Assembly (NCBI GenBank): GCA_003134785.1
Contig: PLCN01000002.1
Location: 62,219 to 126,218 of the forward strand
Length of the DNA stretch: 64,000 nucleotides
Reading direction: 5' to 3'
Source: Spartobacteria bacterium
GTDB lineage: Bacteria; Verrucomicrobiota; Verrucomicrobiia; Chthoniobacterales; UBA10450
Positions 1 to 8,548 of this stretch are shown here, one piece after another. A model generated the notes under the pieces. That model saw nothing but the letters and a program-made list of their open reading frames with translations, searched no databases and had not been told where the DNA came from. The stretch's first letter is position 1. Each line of letters starts with the position of its first letter. Position numbers and translations under genes: made by a program.

Positions 1-915
1 TCGAGTCTGCCCTTCGCCCTTCACCCGCTCCGACGATTTCAGCCGCCACCCAAACCGAGAACGGTGTTCGGTCTTACCTTTCCCAATCCGATCGGATTGG
101 CCGCTGGCTTCGACAAAAATGGAGTAGCGCTTCCCGCTTGGGCGGCGCTTGGCTTCGGTTTCGTCGAAATCGGGACGGTGACGGCGCGGGCTCAACCTGG
201 AAATCCGAGGCCCAGGATTTTTCGTTATCCACCACAAGAGGCGCTGATTAATCGGCTCGGTTTCAACAACGACGGCGCGGAAGTGGTCGCGGCGAGGCTG
301 CGCATTTTGCGCGCAAATGGTGGCTGGCCCGGAATCCCCGTCGGCATCAACCTCGGAAAATCGAAAATCACGGCGATTGACGACGCGGCCGACGATTATC
401 TTTTTTCGTTTCGGCTCCTCCGCGAATTTGCCGACTACCTTGTTCTTAACATCAGTTCGCCGAACACACCGGGCCTCCGCACCTTGCAGGAACACACCGC
501 CCTCGAGCACCTGCTGAGTGTGATCCAGAAGGAAAGCCAAAGCGCTCCGAAACCGATCCTAGTCAAGATCGCCCCCGATCTCTCGCCCTCGGATCTCGAG
601 CAAGTCCTGGCGACTTGCCAGGAGAACGGCATCGCGGGAATCATCGCCACGAACACTACGCTGGATCACTCCGCCATTCCTAAAGCGCTCGATCAAAACG
701 GAGGGCTTAGCGGCCGGCCTCTGCGAGAAAAATCGACCGAGTTCGTGCGAGCGATCGCGAGTCACTCGCACTTGCCGGTCATCGCTTCCGGAGGAATTTC
801 GGATGCGGAGAGCGCGCGAGAAAAGCTCGAAGCGGGCGCGCAGCTTCTCCAAGTTTACACCGGTTACGTCTACCGCGGTCCCGGCTTGCTGCGCGAGCTC
901 GTCGAGAAATTGTAA
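1..915 (+). CDS. pyrD: Dihydroorotate dehydrogenase (quinone), class 2, 5' end cut by window
   Basis: Oxidises dihydroorotate to orotate with FMN and passes electrons to quinone, the fourth step of pyrimidine synthesis, on the inner face of the membrane. The frame is open from base 1, so the GTG at 64 is internal (a Val before FGLTFPNPIGLAAG) and the true start lies upstream. Visible family motifs are the substrate/FMN loop GFDKNG, the class 2 signature NISSPNTPGLR with its catalytic Ser, the ATNTT segment, the phosphate-binding ASGGI, and the C-terminal YTGYVYRGPG. Only the N-terminal membrane-associating helices are missing. The other pyr genes found (pyrR-pyrB-pyrC) lie some 31 kb away, so pyrD is not in that operon. 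Confidence 0.96.
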   Translation, partial: SSLPFALHPLRRFQPPPKPRTVFGLTFPNPIGLAAGFDKNGVALPAWAALGFGFVEIGTVTARAQPGNPRPRIFRYPPQEALINRLGFNNDGAEVVAARLRILRANGGWPGIPVGINLGKSKITAIDDAADDYLFSFRLLREFADYLVLNISSPNTPGLRTLQEHTALEHLLSVIQKESQSAPKPILVKIAPDLSPSDLEQVLATCQENGIAGIIATNTTLDHSAIPKALDQNGGLSGRPLREKSTEFVRAIASHSHLPVIASGGISDAESAREKLEAGAQLLQVYTGYVYRGPGLLRELVEKL

Positions 916-937
916 GCCGTTGGCCTTTAAGGAGAGG

Positions 938-1642
938 CTACCGGCTGACCCACCGGGCGTTCGTCCCAACAATGACCGGCAATTCGTCGAGCATATATTG
1001 GGTCTTCCCGATCACGCCCCACATCTGCGTTCCGGTCGCGGCATACCATTTTTTCGACATTTCTTCGCCGGTGTGACAGCCCCAGCTCTTGATGAAAGCA
1101 CCTCGCGCGAAAACGCGGCCGTTGATCTGTTTCAATTCATCCTGGTGCAGCCAGGATTTGCAAGCGCTCTCGATGTTGCTGCTGTAATCGAACATGAAGC
1201 AGGCCCGGTTCGAATGACCAAAGTACTCGAAGTCGGCGACCTTCAAGCTATCGCGCGGCTGGCCGTTATTCAGGTAATTGATGACTTCGTTGCCCTTGGA
1301 AAAATAGATGAGTTTTAGGTTATACTTGTCGCGGACGGTGCCGATGACGGCGAACAAATCCTGTTTCTCCTGCACCGCGCGATCTTTATAGCCCGGGCCA
1401 TAAACCAGCCAGGTGATCTTGACGTCCGGGCCGGCCTCCGTGCGAATTTGTTCGGTGCGAATGCGCGCCGCCCGGATAAAATTTGCCCACCAATGATCGT
1501 GCGGTTGAGCTTTATATTTTTCCCATTGCATCAAGGAAGGGCCGCCGACCAAAATGACGTATTCGCCCGCCGGCCGAGCGGCGAAGGCGCGCGAACCCAG
1601 CAACAGGCCGAAAAGAAGGAGGATGGGGAGCAGTCGTTTCAT
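938..1642 (-). CDS. Exported protein of unknown function
   Basis: I do not recognise a named family. The start chosen is the ATG at 1642, which gives 234 residues opening with a clear signal peptide (MKRLLPILLLFGLLLGSRAFA); the upstream in-frame start would add 25 residues without signal character. The mature part begins YVILVGGPSLMQWEKYK, has HDHWWANFIRAARIR and KLIYFSKGNEVINYLN, and near the C-terminus KSWGCHTGEEMSKKWY. The Cys-His pair and the serine/aspartate-rich middle (ADFEYFGHSNRACFMFDY) suggest a fold that handles a secreted peptide or wall substrate, but this is only an impression. It lies 65 bp downstream of lysA on the same strand and could be cotranscribed with it. Confidence 0.8.
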   Translation of the reverse strand: MKRLLPILLLFGLLLGSRAFAARPAGEYVILVGGPSLMQWEKYKAQPHDHWWANFIRAARIRTEQIRTEAGPDVKITWLVYGPGYKDRAVQEKQDLFAVIGTVRDKYNLKLIYFSKGNEVINYLNNGQPRDSLKVADFEYFGHSNRACFMFDYSSNIESACKSWLHQDELKQINGRVFARGAFIKSWGCHTGEEMSKKWYAATGTQMWGVIGKTQYMLDELPVIVGTNARWVSR

Positions 1643-1707
1643 CGAAATTGTAGGAGCAGTATTTATGCTGAGGATGGTTGGGTTGCAAGTCGCCGCACTC
1701 GAAACGC

Positions 1708-3009
1708 CTAGTTGCATTCGCCGCGAACAAGATCCTCCATCGTCTGGCGGCGGCGGACGAGGGAGAAACTTTCACCCTGCACCAGCACTTCGGCCGGGAG
1801 CGGTCTCGAGTTGTAATTTGAAGCCATCACAAATCCGTAGGCGCCCGCGCTCATCAATGCGGCCAGGTCGCCCTCGTGCATTTTCGTCAGCTCCCGGTCT
1901 TGGGCGAAGAAATCGCCGCTCTCGCAGACCGGTCCCACGACATCGACTAGTTCGCGGGCCGAATCGTCCGGCTCCCGCACCGGCACGATCTCATGGTAAC
2001 TCTGGTAGAGCGCGGGCCGGATCAAGTCGTTCATGCCAGCGTCGACGATGACGAATTTCTTGTGCTCGGTTTGTTTGATGTAGCGGACACGAGTTAGAAG
2101 AACACCGGCGTTACCGACCAGCAGACGGCCAGGCTCGAGGAGCACGCGCAGTCCGAGCGCGCGTAACGGAGGCAGGATGGCGGCGGCGTAATCGTGGATG
2201 GTGAGCGGGAGAGTAGACGTCGCTGTGATCCGGTCTTTTTCACTCCACCAATCGCCGCTCCCGCTGGCGAAGGACGATTCGTAGACGATTCCGATCCCGC
2301 CACCGACGCTGAAGAAGTCGAGCGCAAATTGTTCCTTCAGCTGCAGAATCAACGCCGTGACTTTCGCGATTGCTTCGGCAAACGGGGCGGCGTCGGTGAT
2401 CTGCGACCCGATGTGCATTTGCACGCCACGGATCGCGATGTTCGGCAGCCGCGCCGCCCGCTCGTAAACTTCGGCCGCGCGATCCAGCGCGATCCCGAAC
2501 TTGTTCTCACTCCGGCCGGTCGAGACGTAGCGATGCGTTCCAGCATCGACGTCGGGATTGACGCGCAGCGCGATCGGGGCGCGCAGGTCTTTGCTCCGCG
2601 CGATGCGATCGATGTAAGCGAGTTCCGCTTCGCTCTCGACGTTGAAACTCAGGACGCGCTGGTCGAGCGCGTATTCAATTTCGTCCTGCGACTTGCCGAC
2701 GCCGGCGAAAGTGCATTTTTGCGGATCGCCCCCGGCCGCTAGAACCCGAAAGAGTTCGCCGCCCGAAACGATATCGAATCCAGCCCCTTCTCGCAAAAGC
2801 AAATTGAGGATGGCGCGATTCGAATTCGCTTTGACCGCGTAGCAGATCGAGTGATCGAGGTCGCGGAGCGCCGAATTGAGTCTTCGGTAATGATCGAGAA
2901 TTGTTCCGGCGCTGTAGACGTAGAGCGGCGTTCCATATTTTTCGGCGACGCGTTCCAGATCGACGCCTTCGCAGTGGAGATTGCCGTTGTGATAACGAAA
3001 TGAATGCAC
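1708..3009 (-). CDS. lysA: Diaminopimelate decarboxylase
   Basis: PLP enzyme that decarboxylates meso-diaminopimelate to L-lysine, the last step of lysine synthesis, in the cytoplasm. It has 433 residues, in the usual range of 415-440. The PLP lysine sits in YAVKANSN near residue 60, followed by the alpha/beta-barrel motifs GGELFRVL, HIGSQI and GGGIGI. The C-terminal beta domain carries EPGR and the catalytic cysteine motif GPVCESGDFF. The start is GTG at 3009 (HSFRYHNGNLHCEGVDLE); no better in-frame ATG is seen upstream. The next gene upstream on this strand, the ZnuB-like permease, ends 67 bp away. Confidence 0.96.
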   Translation of the reverse strand: MHSFRYHNGNLHCEGVDLERVAEKYGTPLYVYSAGTILDHYRRLNSALRDLDHSICYAVKANSNRAILNLLLREGAGFDIVSGGELFRVLAAGGDPQKCTFAGVGKSQDEIEYALDQRVLSFNVESEAELAYIDRIARSKDLRAPIALRVNPDVDAGTHRYVSTGRSENKFGIALDRAAEVYERAARLPNIAIRGVQMHIGSQITDAAPFAEAIAKVTALILQLKEQFALDFFSVGGGIGIVYESSFASGSGDWWSEKDRITATSTLPLTIHDYAAAILPPLRALGLRVLLEPGRLLVGNAGVLLTRVRYIKQTEHKKFVIVDAGMNDLIRPALYQSYHEIVPVREPDDSARELVDVVGPVCESGDFFAQDRELTKMHEGDLAALMSAGAYGFVMASNYNSRPLPAEVLVQGESFSLVRRRQTMEDLVRGECN

Positions 3010-3076
3010 GTGTCAGAATGCGTGAGGGGTGAAGCGGTGCAAACACGAAACGACAAGTATGTGTTCGACGTCGCTT

Positions 3077-3895
3077 CTACTTGGCCGATTTCGGGAGGAG
3101 CAATGAGATCAATGAGACGATGACCAGCAACGCACCAAACGTGCAAACGATCGCGGCGCCCGAGGGGAAATCTCCCCAGAAGGAAAAGTAGAGCCCGCCG
3201 ACGCCGCCAATCAAAGCAATGAGCCAGCCGATCAGCAGCCGCCGGCTGAGCGAACGAGCGAGATTGATTCCGCAAACCGCGGGCACGATCAGATAGCTGA
3301 AGACGAGAAGCACGCCGGCGATGCGCACGAAACTGGTGACGACCAGACCGAAAGCCGCATAAAAAAGAAAGTCCCACCAGCGCACGCGCAAACCTTTCTC
3401 GTAAGCGCCGTCGCGATCGTAAGAGACGAGAATGAAATTGCGGCGCAGGACGAAATGCAGAATGCCCACGACGGCGAAAAGGCCGAAACACTTCCAGACT
3501 TCGAGGGGAGTCACGAGCAGAATATTTCCGACCAGCATCTGTTTGATTTGCTCGTCGCCTTCAGCCGCGCGGCTCAGCAACAAAACCGCCGCCGCTGCCG
3601 CCACGACATAGGCGATCCCGATAACCGCTTCCTGCGGGATCTGGCTCGAGCGTTTTCCGGTGAACGAGAAGATTGCGGCTCCAATGAGCGTGAAACTGAG
3701 CGCGATCGCAAACGTAATCGGACTCTGGAGATCGATCCGGAAGAGCAACGCGACGCAGATGCCGAGAGACGCCATTTGCGCCATGGCGATGTCGATAAAA
3801 ATGATGCCGCGCTGCACGACATGGAGGCCGAGATAAACCAGCAACCACGGCAGAAGCACACAGGCCACGATGGGCCAAAACATTACGTCCCACAT
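3077..3895 (-). CDS. Metal ABC transporter permease, ZnuB/TroC (ABC-3) family
   Basis: Membrane subunit of a zinc or manganese importer. From the ATG at 3895 it has 272 residues and eight or nine hydrophobic segments. Typical ABC-3 stretches are RGIIFIDIAMAQMASLGI, LLVGNILLV-like residues (MLVGNILLVTPLEV) and YDRDGAYEKGLRVRWWDFLFY, with a C-terminal SLLLPKSAK. A longer frame reaching 4018 would run through a large inverted repeat and encode charged, unrelated residues, so the MWDVMFWPIVAC start is preferred. The binding protein lies upstream on the same strand, but the ATPase gene normally placed between the two is absent. Confidence 0.9.
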   Translation of the reverse strand: MWDVMFWPIVACVLLPWLLVYLGLHVVQRGIIFIDIAMAQMASLGICVALLFRIDLQSPITFAIALSFTLIGAAIFSFTGKRSSQIPQEAVIGIAYVVAAAAAVLLLSRAAEGDEQIKQMLVGNILLVTPLEVWKCFGLFAVVGILHFVLRRNFILVSYDRDGAYEKGLRVRWWDFLFYAAFGLVVTSFVRIAGVLLVFSYLIVPAVCGINLARSLSRRLLIGWLIALIGGVGGLYFSFWGDFPSGAAIVCTFGALLVIVSLISLLLPKSAK

Positions 3896-3905
3896 ATTAG
3901 TAATC

Positions 3906-4045
3906 CGGGGAGCGCACGACTCGCGTGCTGTTCGTGGCGACTCGCCACGAACATTGTCCCTGATCTGATTTTTTTTGATTTCACGCGGAAGCTGCATGTT
4001 CGGCGAGTCGCCGAACACAGCACGCGAGTCGCGTGCGCTCCCCGG
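3906..4045. repeat. Large intergenic inverted repeat (family E)
   Basis: Left arm near 3906-3952 (CCGGGGAGCGCACG ... TTCGTGGCGACTCGCCACGAA) and right arm near 4000-4045 (TTCGGCGAGTCGCCGAACAC ... GTGCGCTCCCCGG) are imperfect complements of about 45 bp, and each arm contains its own small hairpin. The central 45 bp is AT-rich with an eight-T run. It fills the gap between the metal-binding protein and permease genes. A related sequence occurs inside hrpB (24932-24967). It looks like a non-autonomous repeat element; no transposase is nearby. Confidence 0.85.
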
Positions 4046-4067
4046 AAGGAAAGTTCCGCGCGTCTCT

Positions 4068-4976
4068 TCATTTCAACGCGGCGGCCAGGCGCGAGACCAG
4101 CGTGTCGATCAGCTTCACGTAAGTGTCGGTGTTCGGAAGCGCCCCGGGATATTGCGCGAAATCCACCACCTTTGCGCCGGTCGAGCTGGCTACCTTTTCG
4201 GCGATTTTTCGGTCGTGGAACGGCTCGACGATGATCGCTTTGATCTTCTGCGCTTTCATCTTCTCGATCACCTCCGCGAGATGCGAAGGCGAGGGTGGAA
4301 TACCGGGTTTCGGCTCGAGAAAAACATCGATGTTCAAACCGAACCGGTGCGCGAAGTAAACCCAGGAGTCGTGATAAGCGACGACGCTTTGCCCCTTAAA
4401 GGGAAGCATCGCAGTTCCCCACTCCTGGAGCTTCGCGTTGATTGTCGCCTCGAATTTCTTGTAGTTCGCATCGTAGTAGGCCGCGTTCGGTGGGTCCACG
4501 GCGGCGAACGATTGTGCGATGTGCTGCGCGACGGTCTTTGCAATGATCGGGTCGGTCATGAAGTGGGGATTTCCCAGCGCGTGAACGTCACCGGCCGCGC
4601 GCGTCACGTTCGTCGGCACATTCATCAGGCGCACGCCTTCTGAAGCCTGCACCCGGCCGGGCTTGCCGACCTCGATTTTTGAATTGCGCGCGTTCTGCAA
4701 GAGCGGCGGTAACCAGCCGATCTCGAGTTCCGCGCCGCCATCGATCAACACGTCCGCGCTGCGCAGTTGAACGACGAAGCTCGGGCGCGCATCGACGAAG
4801 TGCGGATCCTCCGTCGGCTTCGCCATCGAGCTTACTTCGACTTTGTCGCCGCCGACGTCCCGCGCCAGCGAAGCGAAGTCGGGCAGCGTCGCGACGACTT
4901 TCAATTTTGCCTGCGCGGCCGTGGCGACGATCGCGGAAAGCGCCGCGCTCAAGAAGATTCGGATCAGTGTTTTCAT
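4068..4976 (-). CDS. Metal ABC transporter substrate-binding protein, ZnuA/TroA family
   Basis: Periplasmic receptor that captures Zn2+ (or Mn2+) for an ABC-3 importer. It has 302 residues with a signal peptide (MKTLIRIFLSAALSAIVATAAQA). The family's His ligands are visible in EDPHFVDARPS, GNPHFMTDP and YHDSWVYFAHRFG, and the late acidic region is EPFHDRKIAEKVA. The His-rich loop typical of dedicated ZnuA proteins is absent, so the metal cannot be fixed from sequence. It starts 12 bp after the porin stop, so the two are very likely cotranscribed, and it is followed by an inverted repeat and the permease. Confidence 0.93.
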   Translation of the reverse strand: MKTLIRIFLSAALSAIVATAAQAKLKVVATLPDFASLARDVGGDKVEVSSMAKPTEDPHFVDARPSFVVQLRSADVLIDGGAELEIGWLPPLLQNARNSKIEVGKPGRVQASEGVRLMNVPTNVTRAAGDVHALGNPHFMTDPIIAKTVAQHIAQSFAAVDPPNAAYYDANYKKFEATINAKLQEWGTAMLPFKGQSVVAYHDSWVYFAHRFGLNIDVFLEPKPGIPPSPSHLAEVIEKMKAQKIKAIIVEPFHDRKIAEKVASSTGAKVVDFAQYPGALPNTDTYVKLIDTLVSRLAAALK

Positions 4977-4988
4977 AAATTGGTGGAA

Positions 4989-6590
4989 CTAAAATTTGTG
5001 GGCACCGTGCGCCCCGAGAATGAATTCCCATTGCAAGAAGACCGAATCCACGTCCCGGCCCGCCAGAAACTCGTTCTGCTCCAGGAAATCGTGATTGTAT
5101 TGCAGACGGATCTTGGAGAATTCCGTCGGATACCAGGTCAGGTTGGCCGAGATGCGCGAACGCGTTTGGCGCGCAATGTCGTCGGTGAACTGCGAATCCT
5201 CCATGTGGAGATAATCGCCGCGGATGCCGGCGACCCAGCCTTTCTTGAAACCCCAGAGCACCTGCGAATACGTTCCCCAGTCGTGAAAGGTCTCACTGAC
5301 CGGGAACGAATCATCGACTCCGCGGCCCGCTTCGAAGCGCCGGTACATTACTTCGGTTTGCCATTTCAGAAACGGAAACCCGCCTTCGGCCCGCGCGCTC
5401 TTCCACTTGTAGAGGAAGTCACTGCCATAGATCTGCGTGTGCTCGTGTGGCCCGGTCTCATTCGAACCGAATGCGCCCGACGCGCCGACGAGAACGGTCT
5501 GCGTATCGCTGAGGTTAAACGAGTTTTCCCAGCGCGGCACGAAGATAAAATCTCGCAGGCCCCGAGCTTCGCGATCGTTCGTTAGGCGTCCGTAAAAAAC
5601 GCCGCCGTCACCGGGATTGCGAAAGGAATATCCGGTGCTGCCCCTTCCGTTTTGGACTGCGAAGATGACTTGCGAATACCACGGGACTGGCACCGTCCAC
5701 GAGATTTGCCCGCCGACGCCGCGCAGCCCATCCGGACCGAGCAAACGTCCATTCACGAGCGGAGAATCCGCAAACTCCCAGGTATGCGGGTGCGTTGGAT
5801 TGATGCGGCCAAAGGCATCGAAAAATTGCCCGGCCTTGATCTGCAAGCCATAGGGCAGACTCGTCGTTTGCAGGAACGCTTCTTCGAGTTCGATCGAGGT
5901 TTGATTGTCGTTGTCGAGCTTCAGGACAATGTTCGCGAAGCCTTCAAAGTAAGGATCGACCGCGCCGTCGATGGCGATTTCCGCATTGCGCGCATTGAAG
6001 CCCCGCTGCTGCGGATCGTGATCGCCGACCTCGACGTTGTAGAGATCGCGCGCGCTGGAAGCGGCGAGCGCGAACATGCCGTCGAACGAGATGTTCATGT
6101 AGTTCTTACTTCCGCCGCCCGTGATCGGGATCGGTTGGGTTAAGGAAGAGCCGGTGTCCGAGCTCGAGACCGTCGCCGCCGTCGTAGTGACCGCGGCATC
6201 GGTGGTTGGGAACGTGGTGTCGGTGCCATTCGCGTTGACCGATGGCGCGGAAGCGACCACAGCGCTGTCCGTGGTGGGGAAAAGCGGCGGCGCGCTCGAT
6301 GAGGGCGCGGGGGGCGTAGAAACATCGGCGGATTGCGGTTCGGAACTTTGGGGAAGTGCAGGCGCCGTGGAATTATTTTTTTCCATCGCGGCTTGCTGAT
6401 CTTTTACCTGCTGTTGCAGGGTCTGCACCATCGTGGTGAGCGATTGGACTTGTTGACGCAACGCTTCGACATCGGCGGCGGTGGCTGGAGTCGTGGCGGC
6501 CGGGGGCGCATCGGCCGTCGGCTCAGCGCTGCGCGCCGCACCAGTCGCCACCGTGCCACAGGCGAGTACCACCAAAACAAACTTTCTCAT
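4989..6590 (-). CDS. Phosphate-selective porin (OprO/OprP-like) family protein
   Basis: Outer-membrane beta-barrel channel of 533 residues. The ATG at 6590 is preceded by a good ribosome site (AGGAG, 6 bp spacing) and followed by a signal peptide (MRKFVLVVLACGTVATGAARS). Residues about 33-65 form a short coiled coil (VEALRQQVQSLTTMVQTLQQQ), then an Ala/Thr/Ser/Pro-rich stretch to about 160, then the barrel with aromatic-rich strands such as GQFFDAFGRINPTHPHTWEF and KWQTEVMYRRF, ending in EFILGAHGAHKF. The coiled coil plus low-complexity linker resembles Verrucomicrobial and Planctomycete porins thought to contact peptidoglycan. Its position directly upstream of the metal-binding protein suggests it admits metal rather than phosphate here; that is inference. 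Confidence 0.88.
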   Translation of the reverse strand: MRKFVLVVLACGTVATGAARSAEPTADAPPAATTPATAADVEALRQQVQSLTTMVQTLQQQVKDQQAAMEKNNSTAPALPQSSEPQSADVSTPPAPSSSAPPLFPTTDSAVVASAPSVNANGTDTTFPTTDAAVTTTAATVSSSDTGSSLTQPIPITGGGSKNYMNISFDGMFALAASSARDLYNVEVGDHDPQQRGFNARNAEIAIDGAVDPYFEGFANIVLKLDNDNQTSIELEEAFLQTTSLPYGLQIKAGQFFDAFGRINPTHPHTWEFADSPLVNGRLLGPDGLRGVGGQISWTVPVPWYSQVIFAVQNGRGSTGYSFRNPGDGGVFYGRLTNDREARGLRDFIFVPRWENSFNLSDTQTVLVGASGAFGSNETGPHEHTQIYGSDFLYKWKSARAEGGFPFLKWQTEVMYRRFEAGRGVDDSFPVSETFHDWGTYSQVLWGFKKGWVAGIRGDYLHMEDSQFTDDIARQTRSRISANLTWYPTEFSKIRLQYNHDFLEQNEFLAGRDVDSVFLQWEFILGAHGAHKF

Positions 6591-6724
6591 TTCATCTCCT
6601 GATTTGGATCGGGCCATTGCGCCCGAAATAACTCTGAACGGACTAACTGCGTCCGGCGCGCATTGGATCAGCAGCCGGCGGAACGCGCGCGGGGCGGCTG
6701 TCCGCAAAAGCGGAACACCAACGG

Positions 6725-7048
6725 TCAGGAGATCGCGGGCGGCGCGTGCTCGAGCAGAGAGAATTCGAGGCGCGGGCTGACGAGTTGAAAGCCGGACTGG
6801 AAGAAGCGGGAAGCTGGCCGCGGGGGAGGCGGAGCGAGCGAGATCGCATCAGAAGGAGCGTCGGTGCAGTTGCCAGACGTGAGTAGGGTAACCGCGCATT
6901 CGTGGGTGGCGCCGGTCGGCTGGTGAATCCGTTCGTGGAGTTGCGGCGCGGCGAAGAGGACGAGCGTGAAGAGAAATGCGCCGATAGACCCGGCGGCCAC
7001 AATCGCGCGCAGCGCGATCAACTTGCCGTCGCTAAGACGCAGCTTCAT
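6725..7048 (-). CDS. Small exported or membrane-anchored protein upstream of porin
   Basis: It has 107 residues with one hydrophobic segment near residues 13-33 (ALRAIVAAGSIGAFLFTLVLFA), then HERIHQPTGATHECAV and LLTSGNC. The clustered His and Cys (HERIH, HECAV, GNC) could bind a metal, and the gene opens the leftward porin/ZnuA/permease cluster 134 bp before the porin start. The C-terminal half is Pro/Ser-rich and unstructured. Such small HxxxH/Cys proteins occur near metal-uptake genes, but I know no named family; a role in metal sensing or delivery is a guess. Confidence 0.6.
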   Translation of the reverse strand: MKLRLSDGKLIALRAIVAAGSIGAFLFTLVLFAAPQLHERIHQPTGATHECAVTLLTSGNCTDAPSDAISLAPPPPRPASRFFQSGFQLVSPRLEFSLLEHAPPAIS

Positions 7049-7109
7049 TGCGGGCGAGTCTGCTTCCTGAGAGGGAACATCGCAAGCATGATCTGTGGCC
7101 GCTGCTTTC

Positions 7110-7187
7110 CTGTAGCCGCTTCGTTATGCGAAGCGCAGAAAGAGTGGTCCCGCGCACACCACGCCGCCCGCAGGGCAGCGGCTACAG
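7110..7187. repeat. Short inverted repeat, family A copy 1
   Basis: Ends CTGTAGCCGC and GCGGCTACAG are inverted complements, and the left side has an internal hairpin CGCTTCGTTATGCGAAGCG. It lies between the metal-uptake cluster and chrA. Related copies are at 22817, 27782, 31960 and 39724. Confidence 0.85.
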
Positions 7188-7210
7188 TGCGTTTCGGTCT
7201 GACGGATCTT

Positions 7211-8548
7211 TCAGTGCGCGACGAGCTGGTAGATCAGTCCTGCGGCACCGCTGGCAAGAACGACAGGAACGACGCTCCATTTCAGCTTGAGCATTCCAAA
7301 GAACGCCACGAGGCCAACCGTCAACGCGAACCAGTCGATCGCTTTACCCGCAGGAAAGAGAACATGGAGGCCAAACCACACCGCAAGATTCAAAATCACA
7401 CCGACAACGGCCGCGGTCACGGTGGAAAGCGTGGAGGTGATTAATTTGTTGCCGCGCAATTGTTCGATGTGCGGGCCGCCGAGGAAAATCCAGAGAAAGC
7501 ACGGGACGAAGGTCGCCCAGGTGGTGATGAATGCGCCGAGTGTCGCGGCGAGCAGCGGAGACAACCCCATCGGGTGACTCCAGCCACCCATGAACCCAAC
7601 GAATTGCAAAACCATGATCAACGGGCCGGGAGTCGTTTCCGCGAGGCCCAAGCCATCCATCATCTGGCCGGGAGCGAGCCAATGATAATGTTCGACCGCT
7701 TGCTGCGCGACGTAGGGCAACACGGCATACGCGCCTCCGAAGGTAACGATGGCTGCTTTGCCAAAAAACAGTCCTTCCTGAAACAGCGTGTGGTTCCAGC
7801 CTTGCCAGAATCCAAGAGCCAGAATCGGCAACCACCACAATAGCCCCCAAGTAAGGCAGACTCGGATCGCCCGGCTCAGAGACGGTCTCGCATGTTCCGG
7901 CGATTCGTCCTGGTCATCGAGCACGCTCAATTCTCGTTCGCGTTTATCCGCGCTGTGGTCCTCGCCGCCGGAAAAAATTGCAGGCGCTAGTTTGCCCCCG
8001 ACAAAACCGATGATGCCGGCGCCCAGCACGATCACGGGAAACGGGACCTTAAGAAAAAAGATTCCGGTGAAGGAAGCCGCGGCGAGGCACCACATCACTG
8101 GATTGCGCAACGCTTTCCGGCCAATGCGGATCACGGCAAACGCGACAATGGCAAGCACCGCGGGTTTGAGACCGTAGAAGATCGCCGCGATCCACGGCAC
8201 ATTGCCGTAGGCCGCATAAACGAAACTCAATCCCCACAAAACGAACATTGACGGGATGACAAAGAGCGCGCCGGCGACGATGCCGCCCCACGTTTTGTGC
8301 AGCAGCCAGCCGCAGTAAATGGCCAACTGTGTTGCCTCGGGTCCAGGCAGGAGCATGCAAAAATTCAGCGCATGTAAAAAACGCGACTGACTGATCCATC
8401 GCCGGCGCTCGACCAGTTCCGTCTGCATGATCGCGATCTGGCCGGCCGGTCCGCCGAACGAGATGCAGCCCAGCTTCAGCCAAAACCGGAATGCTTCGGC
8501 GAAGGAAGGATGTGAGACCGAATCGACCTTTGCGGACGCTGTCGTCAT
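7211..8548 (-). CDS. chrA: Chromate transporter ChrA (two-domain CHR family)
   Basis: Inner-membrane chromate efflux protein of 445 residues. Two CHR domains are present: N-terminal with FWLKLGCISFGGPAGQIAIM and ALNFCMLLPGPEATQLA, C-terminal with FFGKAAIVTFGGAYAVLPYV and GLAETTPGPLIMVLQFVGF. A charged cytoplasmic linker separates them (EDHSADKRERELSVLDDQDE, about residues 205-225). The ATG at 8548 overlaps the chrB stop by 4 bp (ATGA), implying translational coupling. The longer frame to 8584 would only add residues inside chrB. Together with chrB it forms a standard chromate-resistance pair. Confidence 0.95.
   Translation of the reverse strand: MTTASAKVDSVSHPSFAEAFRFWLKLGCISFGGPAGQIAIMQTELVERRRWISQSRFLHALNFCMLLPGPEATQLAIYCGWLLHKTWGGIVAGALFVIPSMFVLWGLSFVYAAYGNVPWIAAIFYGLKPAVLAIVAFAVIRIGRKALRNPVMWCLAAASFTGIFFLKVPFPVIVLGAGIIGFVGGKLAPAIFSGGEDHSADKRERELSVLDDQDESPEHARPSLSRAIRVCLTWGLLWWLPILALGFWQGWNHTLFQEGLFFGKAAIVTFGGAYAVLPYVAQQAVEHYHWLAPGQMMDGLGLAETTPGPLIMVLQFVGFMGGWSHPMGLSPLLAATLGAFITTWATFVPCFLWIFLGGPHIEQLRGNKLITSTLSTVTAAVVGVILNLAVWFGLHVLFPAGKAIDWFALTVGLVAFFGMLKLKWSVVPVVLASGAAGLIYQLVAH

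Noticed and set aside
4767-5585. 272-codon plus-strand frame over the porin
   Set aside because: Antisense to a well-supported porin; Arg-rich shadow.
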